Below, piece by piece: positions 12,607-24,450 of a DNA stretch of 64,000 bases (positions within the stretch are counted from its first letter, which is position 1; each line of letters starts with the position of its first letter). Source of the stretch: Stomorhina lunata. Taxonomy: Eukaryota > Arthropoda > Insecta > Diptera > Rhiniidae. The position numbers and the translations under genes were made by a program. The notes under the pieces are model-generated. The model was not told the origin of the DNA. It did not search any database and saw only the letters and a program-made list of their open reading frames with translations. The stretch covers positions 102,159,622 through 102,223,621 of the forward strand of contig OW121744.1 in NCBI GenBank assembly GCA_933228675.1, given 5' to 3'.

Positions 12607-14372
12607 ACCCAGCAAGCATTTTCGATACATTTTTTAATAGAAAAGTTTTTGATAAAAAAATTTTTCTATAGAAAAATTTTCGATAAAAAAATTTTCTATA
12701 GAAAAATTTTCGATAAAAAAATTTTTCTAAAGAAAACTTTTCGATAAAAAAAATTTTCTATAGAAAAATTTTCGATAAAAATTTTTTCTAAAGAATTTTC
12801 TATAGAAAATAAAAATTTTAGATAAAAAAATTTTTCTATAGAAAAATTTTCGATAAAAAAATTTTTCTATAGAAAAAAAATTTTTCGATAAAAAAAATTT
12901 TTTTATAGAAAAAAAAAAAATTTTCGTTAAAAAAATTTTTCTATAGAAAAATTTTCGACAAAAAATTTTTCTAAAGAATTTTCTATAGAAAAAAAATTTT
13001 AGATAAAAAAATTTTTCTAAAGAAAAATTTTCGTTATAAAAATTTTCTAAAGAAAAATTATCGTTAAAAAAATGTTTCTAAAGAAAAATTTTCGTTAAAG
13101 AAAAATTTTCGATAAAAAAAATTTTCTATAGAAAAATTTTTTTATTGAAAATTTTGGATAAAAAAATTTTTCTATAGAAAAATATTCGATAAAAAAATTT
13201 TTCTATAGAAAAATATTCGATAAAAAAATTTTTCTATAGAAAAATTTTTTTTAGAAAATTTTTCTATAGAAAAATTTTCGATAAAAAAATGTTTCTTTAG
13301 AAAAATTTTCGATAAAAAAAATTTTCTAAAAAAACATTTTCGAAAACAAAATTTTTCTAAAGATAAATTTTCGATAAAAAAATGTTTCTATAGAGTTTTC
13401 GATAAAAAAAAAAACATTTCTATAGAAAAATTTTCGATAAAAAAATTTTTCTATAGAAAAATTTTCACAAAAAAATGTTTCTATGGAAAAATTTTCAATA
13501 AAAAAATTTTTCTATAGAAAAATTTTCGTTAAAAAAATTTTTCTATAGAAAAATTTTCGTTAAAAAAATTTTTCTATAGAAAAATTTTCGTTAAAAAAAT
13601 TTTTCTATAGAAAAATTTTCGTTAAAAAAATTTTTCTATAGAAAAATTTTCGTTAAAAAAATTTTTCTATAGAAAAATTTTCGTTAAAAAAATTTTTCTA
13701 TAGAAAAATTTTCGTTAAAAAAATTTTTCTATAGAAAAATTTTCGTTAAAAAATTTTTTCTATAGAAAAATTTTCGTTAAAAAAATTTTTCTATAGAAAA
13801 ATTTTCGTTAAAAAAATTTTTCTATAGAAAAATTTTCGTTAAAAAAATTTTTCTATAGAAAAATTTTCGTTAAAAAAATTTTTCTATAGAAAAATTTTCG
13901 TTAAAAAAATTTTTCTATAGAAAAATTTTCGTTAAAAAAATTTTTCTATAGAAAAATTTTCGTTAAAAAAATTTTTCTATAGAAAAATTTTCGTTAAAAA
14001 AATTTTTCTATAGAAAAATTTTCGTTAAAAAAATTTTTCTATAGAAAAATTTTCGTTAAAAAAATTTTTCTATAGAAAAATTTTCGTTAAAAAAATTTTT
14101 CTATAGAAAAATTTTCGTTAAAAAAATTTTTCTATAGAAAAATTTTCGTTAAAAAAATTTTTCTATAGAAAAATTTTCGTTAAAAAAATTTTTCTATAGA
14201 AAAATTTTCGTTAAAAAAATTTTTCTATACAAAAATATTTCTATCGAAAATTTTTCTATAGAAAAATATTTCTATCGCAAATTTTTAGAATTCCTTTGGA
14301 ATTCTGATACTTTTTTTATAAAACAATTTTCAAAAGAAATATTTGTTTCAAGCCCTAAAATGCTTGTTGGGT
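12607..14372. mobile_element. CTATAG/TTCGTTAAAA 31-bp array bounded by 16-bp inverted termini
   Basis: ACCCAGCAAGCATTTT at 12607-12622 is the reverse complement, with one mismatch, of AAAATGCTTGTTGGGT at 14357-14372. Between them lies an array with core TTTTTCTATAGAAAAA and linker TTTTCGATAAAAAA in the left part and TTTTCGTTAAAAAA in the right part. About 23 units are essentially identical from 13510 to 14225; units on the left are degenerate. The paired termini suggest a non-autonomous, MITE-like element whose interior became or carried a satellite. No target-site duplication is obvious, and no transposase is present, so the mobile call is tentative; the array itself is certain. Confidence 0.55.
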
Positions 14373-15195
14373 AATAACAAATTGTGAAAAATCATATGGT
14401 GGTGGGAAAATACATGATGACTCTTCTTTAATGTAGCACGTGCCAGAAATTCTTCTAAATTTCCCAACCGAAAAAAAGAAAATATTGTTATAATTTTTAT
14501 AAAGTTTTGGTTCTTATTAATTATGGGCTCCTATTAATTGAGCGAACTAAAAATTCTAAAGTTCTTGAAATTTTCTCACCAAATTTTTTCAACAAAAAAA
14601 AAAATGTAACGGAAATTTTGACTCAAGAGCGAAAACAAAAAGATTTTCCGTTAATAATAATGATATTTTAAATAATACAAATATTTAAAATATATGTTGA
14701 GACATTCGAATTCCTTTTGAATTCTAATACTTTTGTTAGATTTCAGGGCATGCGCTAAAACCGCATATCCGGGTTTTGTCACAATAAATGAAAATTGTTT
14801 CTTTTGGTTTGTGTGAAAATAGGAAAATTCTTTAAATATTTTTCCATGTGCTCGTATTTACCTGACATTTGGAATTTTTAATTTTTAAGGGCAGATGACA
14901 CAAAATAGTTCTTAAATATGCTGCTACCCTGCTAGAAATATTTAGAAACTTTCACCTGAGTTTTATCAATAAAATTCTCACGGGTGTTTTTTTTTAAGGA
15001 ATGTTTAGAAAATTTTTTCAAGTGAAAGAATTAACTGGAAATTAAATCAACATAAAAATCTAAAAGGCACACGACATTACTATTAAAATTCCACATTTAA
15101 GGTATCAGATAACAAAGCCATTAAAATAACTAAAAAACGGCGTTTACAAAAAGATGGTCGACGGCTAAAAAACACCGATTTCATAATATTTCACC
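14373..15195. other. Spacer between two mirrored CTATAG arrays
   Basis: No gene is visible. AGAATTCCTTTGGAATTCT (14287-14305, at the left border) is a perfect inverted repeat, and a close copy, GAATTCCTTTTGAATTC, lies at 14708-14724; both are followed by T[GA]ATACTTTT, so a short block is duplicated about 420 bp apart. AACTTTCACCTGAG near 14948 also occurs in the 18.4-kb repeat, linking this spacer to that family. Confidence 0.5.
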
Positions 15196-18100
15196 GAAAT
15201 ATACAGAAAACATTTTTATCTAGAAAATTTTTCGTCAAAAATTTTTCAATAGAAAATTTTTTTATCAAACATTTTTCTACAGAAAATTTTCTTTAGAAAA
15301 TTTTTCGATAAAAAAATTAAAAGAATTTCTATAGAAACTTTTTTTTATCGAAAATTTTCTGAAGAATTTTTTTTTTATTTTTCTATAGAAAAATTTTTTT
15401 ATCGAAAATTTTACTATAAAATTTTTTTTTCCAAAAATTTTTCTATAGAAAAATTTTTTTATCGAAAATTTTTCTATAAAAATTTTTTTTTATCTTTATT
15501 TTTGCCATGGAAATTTTTTTTTATCTAAAATTTGTCCATAGTAAAATTTTTTATCTAAAATTTGTCCATAGTAAAATTTTTTATCTAAAATTGTTCCATA
15601 GAAAAATTTTTTATCTAAAAAAAAATTTTTTTAACGAAAATTTTTCTATAGAAAAATTTTTTTAACGAAAATTTTTCTATAGAAAAATTTTTTTAACGAA
15701 AATTTTTCTATAGAAAAATGTTTTTAACGCAAAATTTTTCTATAGAAAAATTTTTTTAACGAAAATTTTTCTATAGAAAAATTTTTTTAACGAAAATTTT
15801 TCTATATAAAAATTTTTTTAACGAAAATTTTTCTATAGAAAAATTTTTTTAACGAAAATTTTTCTATAGAAAATTTTTTTTAACGAAAATTTTTCTATAG
15901 AAAAATTTTTTTAACGAAAATTTTTCTATAGAAAAATTTTTTTAACGAAAATTTTTCTATAGAAAAATTTTTTTAACGAAAATTTTTCTATAGAAAAATT
16001 TTTTTAACGAAAATTTTTCTATAGAAAAATTTTTTTAACGAAAATTTTTCTATAAAAAAATTTTTTTAACGAAAATTTTTCTATAGAAAAATTTTTTTAA
16101 CGAAAATTTTTCTATAGAAAAATTTTTTTAACGAAAATTTTTCTATAGAAAAATTTTTTTAACGAAAATTTTTCTATAGAAAAATTTTTTTAACGAAAAT
16201 TTTTCTATAGAAAAATATTTTTAACGAAAATTTTTCTATAGAAAAATTTTTTTAACGAAAATTTTTCTATAGAAAAATTTTTTTAACGAAAATTTTTCTA
16301 TAGAAAAATTTTTTTAACGAAAATTTTTCTATAGAAAAATTTTTTTAACGAAAATTTTTCTATAAAAAAATTTTTTTAACGAAAATTTTTCTATAGAAAA
16401 ATTTTTTTAACGAAAATTTTTCTATAGAAAAATTTTTTTAACGAAAATTTTTCTATAGAAAAATTTTTTTAACGAAAATTTTTCTATAGAAAAATTTTTT
16501 TAACGAAAATTTTTCTATAGAAAAATTTTTTTAACGAAAATTTTTCTATAGAAAAATTTTTTTAACGAAAATTTTTCTATAGAAAAATTTTTTTAACGAA
16601 AATTTTTCTATAGAAAAATTTTTTTAACGAAAATTTTTCTATAGAAAAATTTTTTTAACGAAAATTTTTCTATAGAAAAATTTTTTTAACGAAAATTTTT
16701 CTATAGAAAAATTTTTTTAACGAAAATTTTTCTATAGAAAAATTTTTTTAACGAAAATTTTTCTATAGAAAAATTTTTTTAACGAAAATTTTTCTATAGA
16801 AAAATTTTTTTAACGAAAATTTTTCTATAGAAAAATTTTTTTAACGAAAATTTTTCTATAGAAAAATTTTTTTAACGAAAATTTTTCTATAGAAAAATTT
16901 TTTTAACGAAAATTTTTCTATAGAAAAATTTTTTTAACGAAAATTTTTCTATAGAAAAATTTTTTTAACGAAAATTTTTCTATAGAAAAATTTTTTTAAC
17001 GAAAATTTTTCTATAGAAAAATTTTTTTAACGAAAATTTTTCTATAGAAAAATTTTTTTAACGAAAATTTTTCTATAGAAAAATTTTTTTAACGAAAATT
17101 TTTCTATAGAAAAATTTTTTTAACGAAAATTTTTCTATAGAAAAATTTTTTTAACGAAAATTTTTCTATAGAAAAATTTTTTTAACGAAAATTTTTCTAT
17201 AGAAAAATTTTTTTAACGAAAATTTTTCTATAGAAAAATTTTTTTAACGAAAATTTTTCTATAGAAAAATTTTTTTAACGAAAATTTTTCTATAGAAAAA
17301 TTTTTTTAACGAAAATTTTTCTATAGAAAAATTTTTTTAACGAAAATTTTTCTATAGAAAAATTTTTTTAACGAAAATTTTTCTATAGAAAAATTTTTTT
17401 AACGAAAATTTTTCTATAGAAAAATTTTTTTAACGAAAATTTTTCTATAGAAAAATTTTTTTAACGAAAATTTTTCTATAGAAAAATTTTTTTAATCGAA
17501 AATTTTTCTATAGAAAAATTTTTTTAATCGAAAATGTTTCTATAGAAAATTTTTTTAATCGAAAATTTTTTTATAGAAAAATTTTTTTAACGAAAATTTT
17601 TCTATAGAAAAATTTTTTTAACGAAAATTTTTCTATAGAAAAATTTTTTTAATCGAAAATTTTTCTATAGAAAAATTTTTTTAACGAAAATTTTTCTATA
17701 GAAAAATTTTTTTGACGAAAATTTTTCTATAGGAAAATTTTTTTAACGAAAATTTTTCTATAGAAAATTTTTTTTTAATCGAAAATTTTTCTATAGAAAA
17801 ATTTTTTTAATCGAAAATGTTTCTATAGAAAATTTTTTTAATCGAAAATTTTTTTATAGAAAATTTTTTTTTATCGAAAATTTTTCTATAGAAAAATTTT
17901 CGATAAAAAAATTAGAAAAATTTTGAAAAATTTTTTTTATCGAAAAGTTTTCTATAGAAAAATTTTTTATCGAAAATTTTTTATATAATTTTTTTTTTTT
18001 ATTTTTTATTGAAAATTTTTCGATATAAAAATTTTTTTATTTTTTATCGAAACTTTTTCTATCGAAAATTTTTCTATAGAAAATTTTTTTTATCGAAAAA

Positions 18101-18225
18101 TTTTCTATAGAAAAATATTTTTAACGAAAAATTTTCTATAGAAAAATTTTTTTATCGAAAATTTTTTTATCGAAAAATTTTTTATAGAAAAGTTTTTTTA
18201 ACGAAAATTTTTTTATTTATTATAT
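15196..18225. repeat. 31-bp satellite array, TTTTTTTAACGAAAA type (mirror of 12.6-14.3 kb)
   Basis: The unit is core TTTTTCTATAGAAAAA plus linker TTTTTTAACGAAAAT, the reverse complement of the array at 13.5-14.2 kb. Roughly 60 units at 15630-17490 are almost identical, the most uniform block in the window. Units at both ends are degenerate, with AATCGAAAAT or TTATCGAAAA instead of AACGAAAA (17490-18200 and 15196-15620). Such uniformity implies very recent amplification or gene conversion, and makes assembly copy number here unreliable. Confidence 0.95.
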
Positions 18226-18690
18226 TATTTGTCGGCGGCACTATTAGTCTATTTTGCTTATTTTCAATTATTATTTCTCAGTTTTCAATGCACAAAAAAC
18301 CGGTAGATAACCTTTTATTAAACCACCTTCCTTCTTATATGGAAAACATTACTAGAATTTCTATTTACCTGGAAAATTTGTCAAATATTTGTTGGAGAAA
18401 TTTCAAAAGTTTTCTGTTTCTAAATTCTGAACTCTTGTTTTAGAAATGTTATAACTTTCACCTGAGTTTGAGAAAAATTATCGCATGTGATTTTCTAATT
18501 TTCTAATAAAGGTGAGATAAAATTTATAAAATATTTTTTGGTTTTTAGAAGCGTTGGAATATTTACTCTTATCCACAATTTAGGGATTTATTTAGTTTTA
18601 ATGAATAGAAATTAACCCCTAAGTCGATACTTTTTTGGTTTACCAAAAGTTTTACTTCAAAGAATAATCTTGTAAAATGAAATTTTTTCG
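18226..18690 (-). repeat. Antisense copy of the ~330-bp repeat found at 30.6-31.3 kb
   Basis: In the forward reading it contains TTACCTGGAAA, then CTGAACTCTTGTTTTAGAAA, TTTCACCTGAGTT, TAGAAGCGTTGGAAT and AATTAACCCCTAAGTCGATA. The reverse complement of 30.9-31.3 kb has the same blocks, but the TTAACCCCTAAGTC block falls in the neighbouring unit. The copy here is therefore circularly permuted and spans more than one unit of a tandem repeat. It directly abuts the 18691 array. No gene is seen. Confidence 0.75.
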
Positions 18691-19172
18691 ATAGAAATAC
18701 TTTTCTATAGAAAAATTTTCGATAGAAATATTTTTCTATAGAAAAATTTTCGATAGAAATATTTTTCTATAGAAAAATTTTCGATAGAAATATTTTTCTA
18801 TAGAAAAATTTTCGATAGAAATATTTTTCTATAGAAAAATTTTCGATAGAAATATTTTTCTATAGAAAAATTTTCGATAGAAATATTTTTCTATAGAAAA
18901 ATTTTCGATAGAAATATTTTTCTATAGAAAAATTTTCGATAGAAATATTTTTCTGTAGAAAAATTTTCGATAGAAATATTTTTCTATAGAAAAATTTTCG
19001 ATAGAAATATTTTTCTATAGAAAAATTTTCGATAGAAATATTTTTCTATAGAAAAATTTTCGATAGAAATATTTTTCTATAGAAAAATTTTCGATAGAAA
19101 TATTTTTCTATAGAAAAATTTTCGATAGAAATATTTTTCTATAGAAAAATTTTCGATAGAAATATTTTTCTA
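18691..19172. repeat. 31-bp satellite array, CGATAGAAATA linker
   Basis: About 15 nearly identical units with core TTTTTCTATAGAAAAA and linker TTTTCGATAGAAATA. The linker differs from those of the larger arrays on the left, although period and core are the same. Only one unit (CTGTAG near 18953) shows a core change. The small size and high uniformity point to a recent expansion. Confidence 0.95.
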
Positions 19173-19184
19173 AATTTAAAGAAT

Positions 19185-22100
19185 TTTTCAAAATTTAAAG
19201 GGATTTTGAGAAATTTACACTTGTTAGGTTCCATGAGACCCTACAAATGTGAGAAATTTTCACTTCAACCAAATTTTGAAAATATTCCCTTAAAACATAA
19301 AAAAAAAACGGTGAGAAATTTTGTTTAGGAGAAGTTTTGGATATATCAAATTTTATTAGGCCGCCAGGATTTTCTAGAGGTGATAAACGAAATTATTGTT
19401 AAAAATTTCCCAGACTTGAAAGAAAATTTCTAGGTTTTAGAACTAAATTAGGACAAAGAAGTAAAAGAAAGTAATTTCAAAGAAAAATTTTTATAAAGGG
19501 AAAATGTTCATAAAATTCATAAAATAGAAATTCTTAGGTTTTAGAAAAAAATTAGGACAAAGAAAGGAAAAGAAGGAGATTTCAAAGACAAATTTTGATG
19601 ACAGAAAAATTTTCATATAAAGGCAAGAAATCATATTTTAAAAAAAAATTGTTGATGATGGACAATTTTTTATAAAAAACGAAATTCCCACGCTTTAAAA
19701 ATAATTTCGTCTGAGAAGAAGAAATTCATTTTCCCTGGGATCGATCTAGTCAATCTTTATAAATCATGAGAATTTTTTAAAAAATTTAAAATAATTTCTA
19801 ATATAAAGTAATAGAACTTCAGCAGTTTTAGAAGTGACTTTTTCGATTTCTAATAAAATTTCTAACATATTTTCCTAGACAAACATTTTAAGGTACTCAA
19901 AATAGTGTGAGAATCATTTAGAGTTTTATTTTTTAGGGAGTTATTGAATAGATTTTGAAGATTTCAAAGAAAAATTTAGATGATGGGAAAATTTACATAA
20001 AAAACGAAATTCCCACGCTTTAAAAAACTTCGTCATGAAGAACAAATTTTTCTAGACAAACACTTTAAGGTCTCCAAAAAAAGTGTTCAGCAGATTCTGA
20101 AGTGACCGATCGATCCCAGGGAATATTCCTTTCCTTTTTCTTCTTTCCTGACGAAATTGTTTAAAGCGTGGAAATTTAATTTTTTATGGAAATTTTCCCA
20201 TCATAAAATTTTTTTTGAAATCTTTTTTTTCCTTTTTTTTATTAAAATTTCTTATCATCTAAAATTTTCTTTGAAATCTCCAAAATATTTTCAAAAACTC
20301 CTTTAAAAATATTCTAAGCGACGGTTAGAATTTTAAGAAGACCTTAAAGTGTTTGTCTAGGAAAATTTGTTAGAAATTTTAATAGAAATCGAAAAAGTCA
20401 CTTCCGAAACTGCTGAAATCCTGTTACTTTATATTAGAAATTATTAGAATTTTTTAAAAATTTTCACGATTTATAAGATCGATTCCTTTCCTCTTCGTTC
20501 TTGATGAAGTTTTTGAAAACGTGGGATTTTTTTTTTTAATTTTTCATCAATATTTTTTAAAATCTTCTTTTCCCCTTTATAATGAACATTTTCCCATCAT
20601 CTAAATTTTTCTTTGAAATCCCTCAAATCTTTCCAAAAACTCCTTTAAAAAACTCTAAACTATTCTCACACTTTTTGGAAGACCTTAAAGTGTTTGTCTA
20701 GGAAAATTTGTTAGAAATTTTTTTAGAAATCGAAACTGCTGAAATCCTGTTACTTTATATTAGAAACTATTCGAAATTTTTAAAAAATTCTCATGACTTC
20801 AGACCAATCCTAGGGAATTTTCCTTTCTTTAGGCGTGGGAATTTAGTTTTTTATAAAAATTTTCCCATTATCTAAAATTATATTTAAAATCTTCTAATTT
20901 CCTATTTTTTTAATTTTTTCATCATCTAAATTTTTCTTTGAAATCTCCCAAATCTTTTCAAAAACTCCTTTAAAAGGTTAAAATTTTCTCATATTAAAAT
21001 ATTAAAAAAAAACTCCTTTAAAAAACTCTAACGATGATTCTCACACTTTTTTGAAGACCCTTAAAGTGTTTGTCTAGGAAAATTTGTTAGAAATTTTATT
21101 AGAAATCGAAAAATTCGCATCTGAAACTGCTGAAATCTTGATACTTTATATTCAAAACTATCCGGAATTTTTTAAAAATTCTCACGACTGCAGATTTACC
21201 GAATTTTTTTTATGAAGTTATTAAAGCGTGGGAATTTTGAGTTTTTTGAAAAATTTCATATTATCTTAAATTTTATTTAAAATCTTCTTTTCCCCATTTT
21301 TATGAATAATTTCCCATCATCTAAATTTTTCTTTGAAATACCTTAAATCTTTCAAAAAAAAACTCCTTTAAAAAAAACTCTAAACGATGATTCTTACACT
21401 TTTTTTGGAGACCTAAAAGTGTTTGTCTAGGAAAATTTGTTCTTTATGACGAAGTTTTCTAAAGCGTGGGAATTTCGTTTTTTATGAAAATTTTCCCATC
21501 ATCTAAATTTTTCTTTGAAATCTTCAAAATCTATTCAATAACTCCCTAAAAAATAAAACTCTAAATGATTCTCACACTATTTTGAGGACCTTAAAATGTT
21601 TGTCTAGGAAAATATGTTAGAAATTTTATTAGAAATCGAAAAAGTCACTTCTAAAACTGCTGAAGTGCTATTACTTTATATTAGAAAGTATTTGAAATTT
21701 TTAAAAAATTCTCACGATTTATAAGATTGACTAGATCGATCCCAGGGAAAATGAATTTCTTCTTCTCAGACGAAATTATTTTTAAAGTGTGGGAATTTCG
21801 TTTTTTATAAAAAATTGTCCATCATCAAAAATTTTCTTTAAAATATGATTTCTTGCCTTTTTTTATAAAAATTTTTCTGTCATCAAAATTTTTCTTTGAA
21901 ATCTCCTTCTATTCCTTTCTTTATCCTAATTTTATTCTAAAACCTAAGAATTTCTATTTTATGAATTTTATGAACATTTTCCCTTTATAAAAATTTTTCT
22001 TTGAAATTACTTTCTTTTACTTCTTTGTCCTAATTTAGTTCTAAAACCTAGAAATTTTCTTTAAAGTCTGGGAAAATTTTTAACACTAATTTCGTTTGTC

Positions 22101-22300
22101 ACCTCTAGAAAATTCTGGCGGCCTAATAAAATTTAATATATCCAAAACTTCTCCTAAACAAAATTTCTCACGTTTTTTTAGGTTTTAAGGGAATATTTTT
22201 AAAATTTGGTTGAAGTGAAAATTTCTCACGTTTGTAGGGTCTCATGGAACCTAATAAGTGTAAATTTCTCAAAATCCCTTTAAATTTTGAAAAATTCTTA
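19185..22300. repeat. Large inverted repeat with internal ~340-bp tandem units
   Basis: The left arm (about 19185-20095) reads as the reverse complement of the right arm (about 21415-22300). Matching landmarks include TTAGGCCGCCAGG (19348-19365) against CTGGCGGCCTAATAAA (about 22112), GATCGATCTAGTCAA (19740) against GACTAGATCGATCC (21728), and AGACAAACACTTTAAGG (20052) against the GTGTTTGTCTAGG block near 21420. The middle (20095-21415) repeats a block with GTGTTTGTCTAGGAAAA, AACTGCTGAAATC and GCGTGGGAATTT three to four times in the right-arm orientation. No coding potential is visible. Confidence 0.85.
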
Positions 22301-23110
22301 TTATAGAATTTTTCAAAATTTAAAAGGATTTTGAGAAATTTACACTTGTTAGGTTCCCATTATTCTATTTTAATACGTGTTTACATTTTTAGAGTTTTGG
22401 TTTGAGATCTTTTTTTATTCTAACAAATCTTCTTTTAATCAAAAAATTATCATTTTTCAAATTTCCTTTCAATGGTTTTCATTGTTTGTACTTTAAAAAT
22501 TTTAAGACATCTTAGGAAATATTTTCCAAATTTACTGATTTTTTAAAGAATTTTGTTTCGTCACCTCTAAAAAATGCTGGGAGCCTCATAAAATTTCGAA
22601 GATTAAAGCCTAAATTAAACAAAATTTCTCACGCTTTTTTAGGGTTTCATGGGAAAATTTTCAAAATTTTGAATTGTGGGAAAGAAAAACTTATCATCTT
22701 CATGGGGTCTCCCATGAAATTTTTCAAAATCTAAAAGGATTGTGGGAAAATTTATCACCTTCTGAGGGTATTCAAAAATTTAAATTACAAAGACATTTTT
22801 TAAAATATATCGTAAAGGGATTGTGGTAAATTTACACTTGTTTTAATCCCATCATTTGTTTAACACGTGTTTAGAATTTCTCACACTTAATTTTGAATTT
22901 TTTATTATTCCAACAATCGATCCTTTTACAAAACTGATCATTTTTCAAATTTTCTTTCAATTGTTTTAAAACGTGTTTGAAAAATCTTAAGATTTCTTAG
23001 GTCTCATTTTCTTAAGCTACAGATTTTTAAAGATTTCTTTCTATTGTTTAGAATTTGGTTTGAGGTTTCAAGTGTTTCAAAATTGTTACTATTTAAACCC
23101 AACAAGATCG
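22300..23110 (+). repeat. Degenerate tandem repeat of about 500 bp, about 1.5 copies
   Basis: GGGATTTTGAGAAATTTACA near 22326 and GGGATTGTGGTAAATTTACA near 22818 start similar blocks. Both continue with ACACTTGTT, an ACGTGTTTA element, TATTCnAACAA and ATCATTTTTCAAATTT. The first block extends the right arm of the preceding inverted repeat, which ends with the same ATTTACACTTGTTAGG phrase in reverse. Confidence 0.65.
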
Positions 23111-24450
23111 TTTCGCTTGCAGGTACCGGAATTTTTTTATTTTCTTGTTTGAATCCCCTAGAAATTTTTAATGCCCTACTCATTTGCTGAAATTCTATTC
23201 AAAATTTGTGTAAATTTTCATTAACGAAAAGGAAATTCCCACGATTTGTTTTTGAGGTTATTGAGGGATCCTTAAAAAACGGAAGTTATTCACATCCGGA
23301 TTTTAAAAAATTTCATAAAAAAATGTTCCCACCTGGGAACCATCTGTCGGATTTCCCATCTTAAAATTCAAACTCCAAATTATCAAGTGTTCTTTTAAAA
23401 TGATCATCTAGATCAGGAGTTTTTATGGCTGAGATTGTTAAGGGTAGCCTAGAAAACGGAAGTGGATCAAATATTTTATCAGAAATTAATTTTTCCATCT
23501 GGGAACCTTTTGTTTGAGATTCTTTCTAAATTTTAAACACCAGAAGAAACAAGTGCCTATTACAAAACCATAAAGATCACGAGTTTAATAAAGGATATTT
23601 TTGAGGGATCTTTAGAACGAAAGTCTTTTACTTCCTCTTATTTGAAGATTCATAAAAAAATGAATTTTCTCACATGTCAAACATCTGTAGGATCATTTCT
23701 AACCTTCTCCGGAGACTCAGTTAACAAATCTTCTAAAATGATTTGATAATGATCTTTTACAAATTTTCTTTAAGAATAACTTTCTTCCTTTTTCTTGAAT
23801 TTTTTCAAGATGAGTTCAAATCCTATAGATTTTTCCCAGAATCTAAAGGTTAAGACAAAAGATCTTTAGTAAAATATTATCAAACGTTTTCAAAATGACA
23901 TGATATAATAATATCAGGTTTTTCTTTCATGAATCCCTTTAAAATTTGCTGAACTCCTAAACAAAAATATTGAAAAGTTTCTTTAATTTTAAGAAAAATC
24001 TCACAACTTCGTTTTTTGAATCACAAAAAATTTCTAAAAAACTAAAATTTCTCACGTTAAATGATCGATCGATGATATTTTATCTAAAAATCTTAGACTT
24101 TGAAAAGTTTATTCCCAAAAAAAGAAAAATATCACGACTTTGTTTTTATGAATCACAAAAAAATTCTAAACAAATAAATTTTCTCACATTTAATGATCGA
24201 TTAATGATGATATTTTAACTAAAAATCTTAGAATTCTATTTTAAAATTTTATTAATTTCTTTTTTTCAAAAAAAAAAATATATTTTCCAAAAAAAAGTAA
24301 AATCTGACGACTGTTTTTTTAATAAAACACAAAAAATTTCGAAAATATACATTTTCTCCACTTAAATGATCGATCGATGATATTTTACCTAAAAATCTCA
24401 GCCTTTAATTTTAAAATTTTAATAATTTTTTCTTAAACAACTAATATTTT
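23111..24450 (+). repeat. Degenerate repeats with GATC boxes
   Basis: Two loose families are visible. At 23180-23700, blocks contain AACGGAAGT or ACGAAAGTC after GAGGGATC or a relative, spaced about 160-180 bp. At 23990-24420, three blocks pair a TCACnACTtcGTTTTT phrase with ATGATCGATCGATGATATTT (about 24060, 24196 and 24366). An 82-codon open frame inside (23970-24218) comes from these repeats and is not a gene. Confidence 0.6.
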
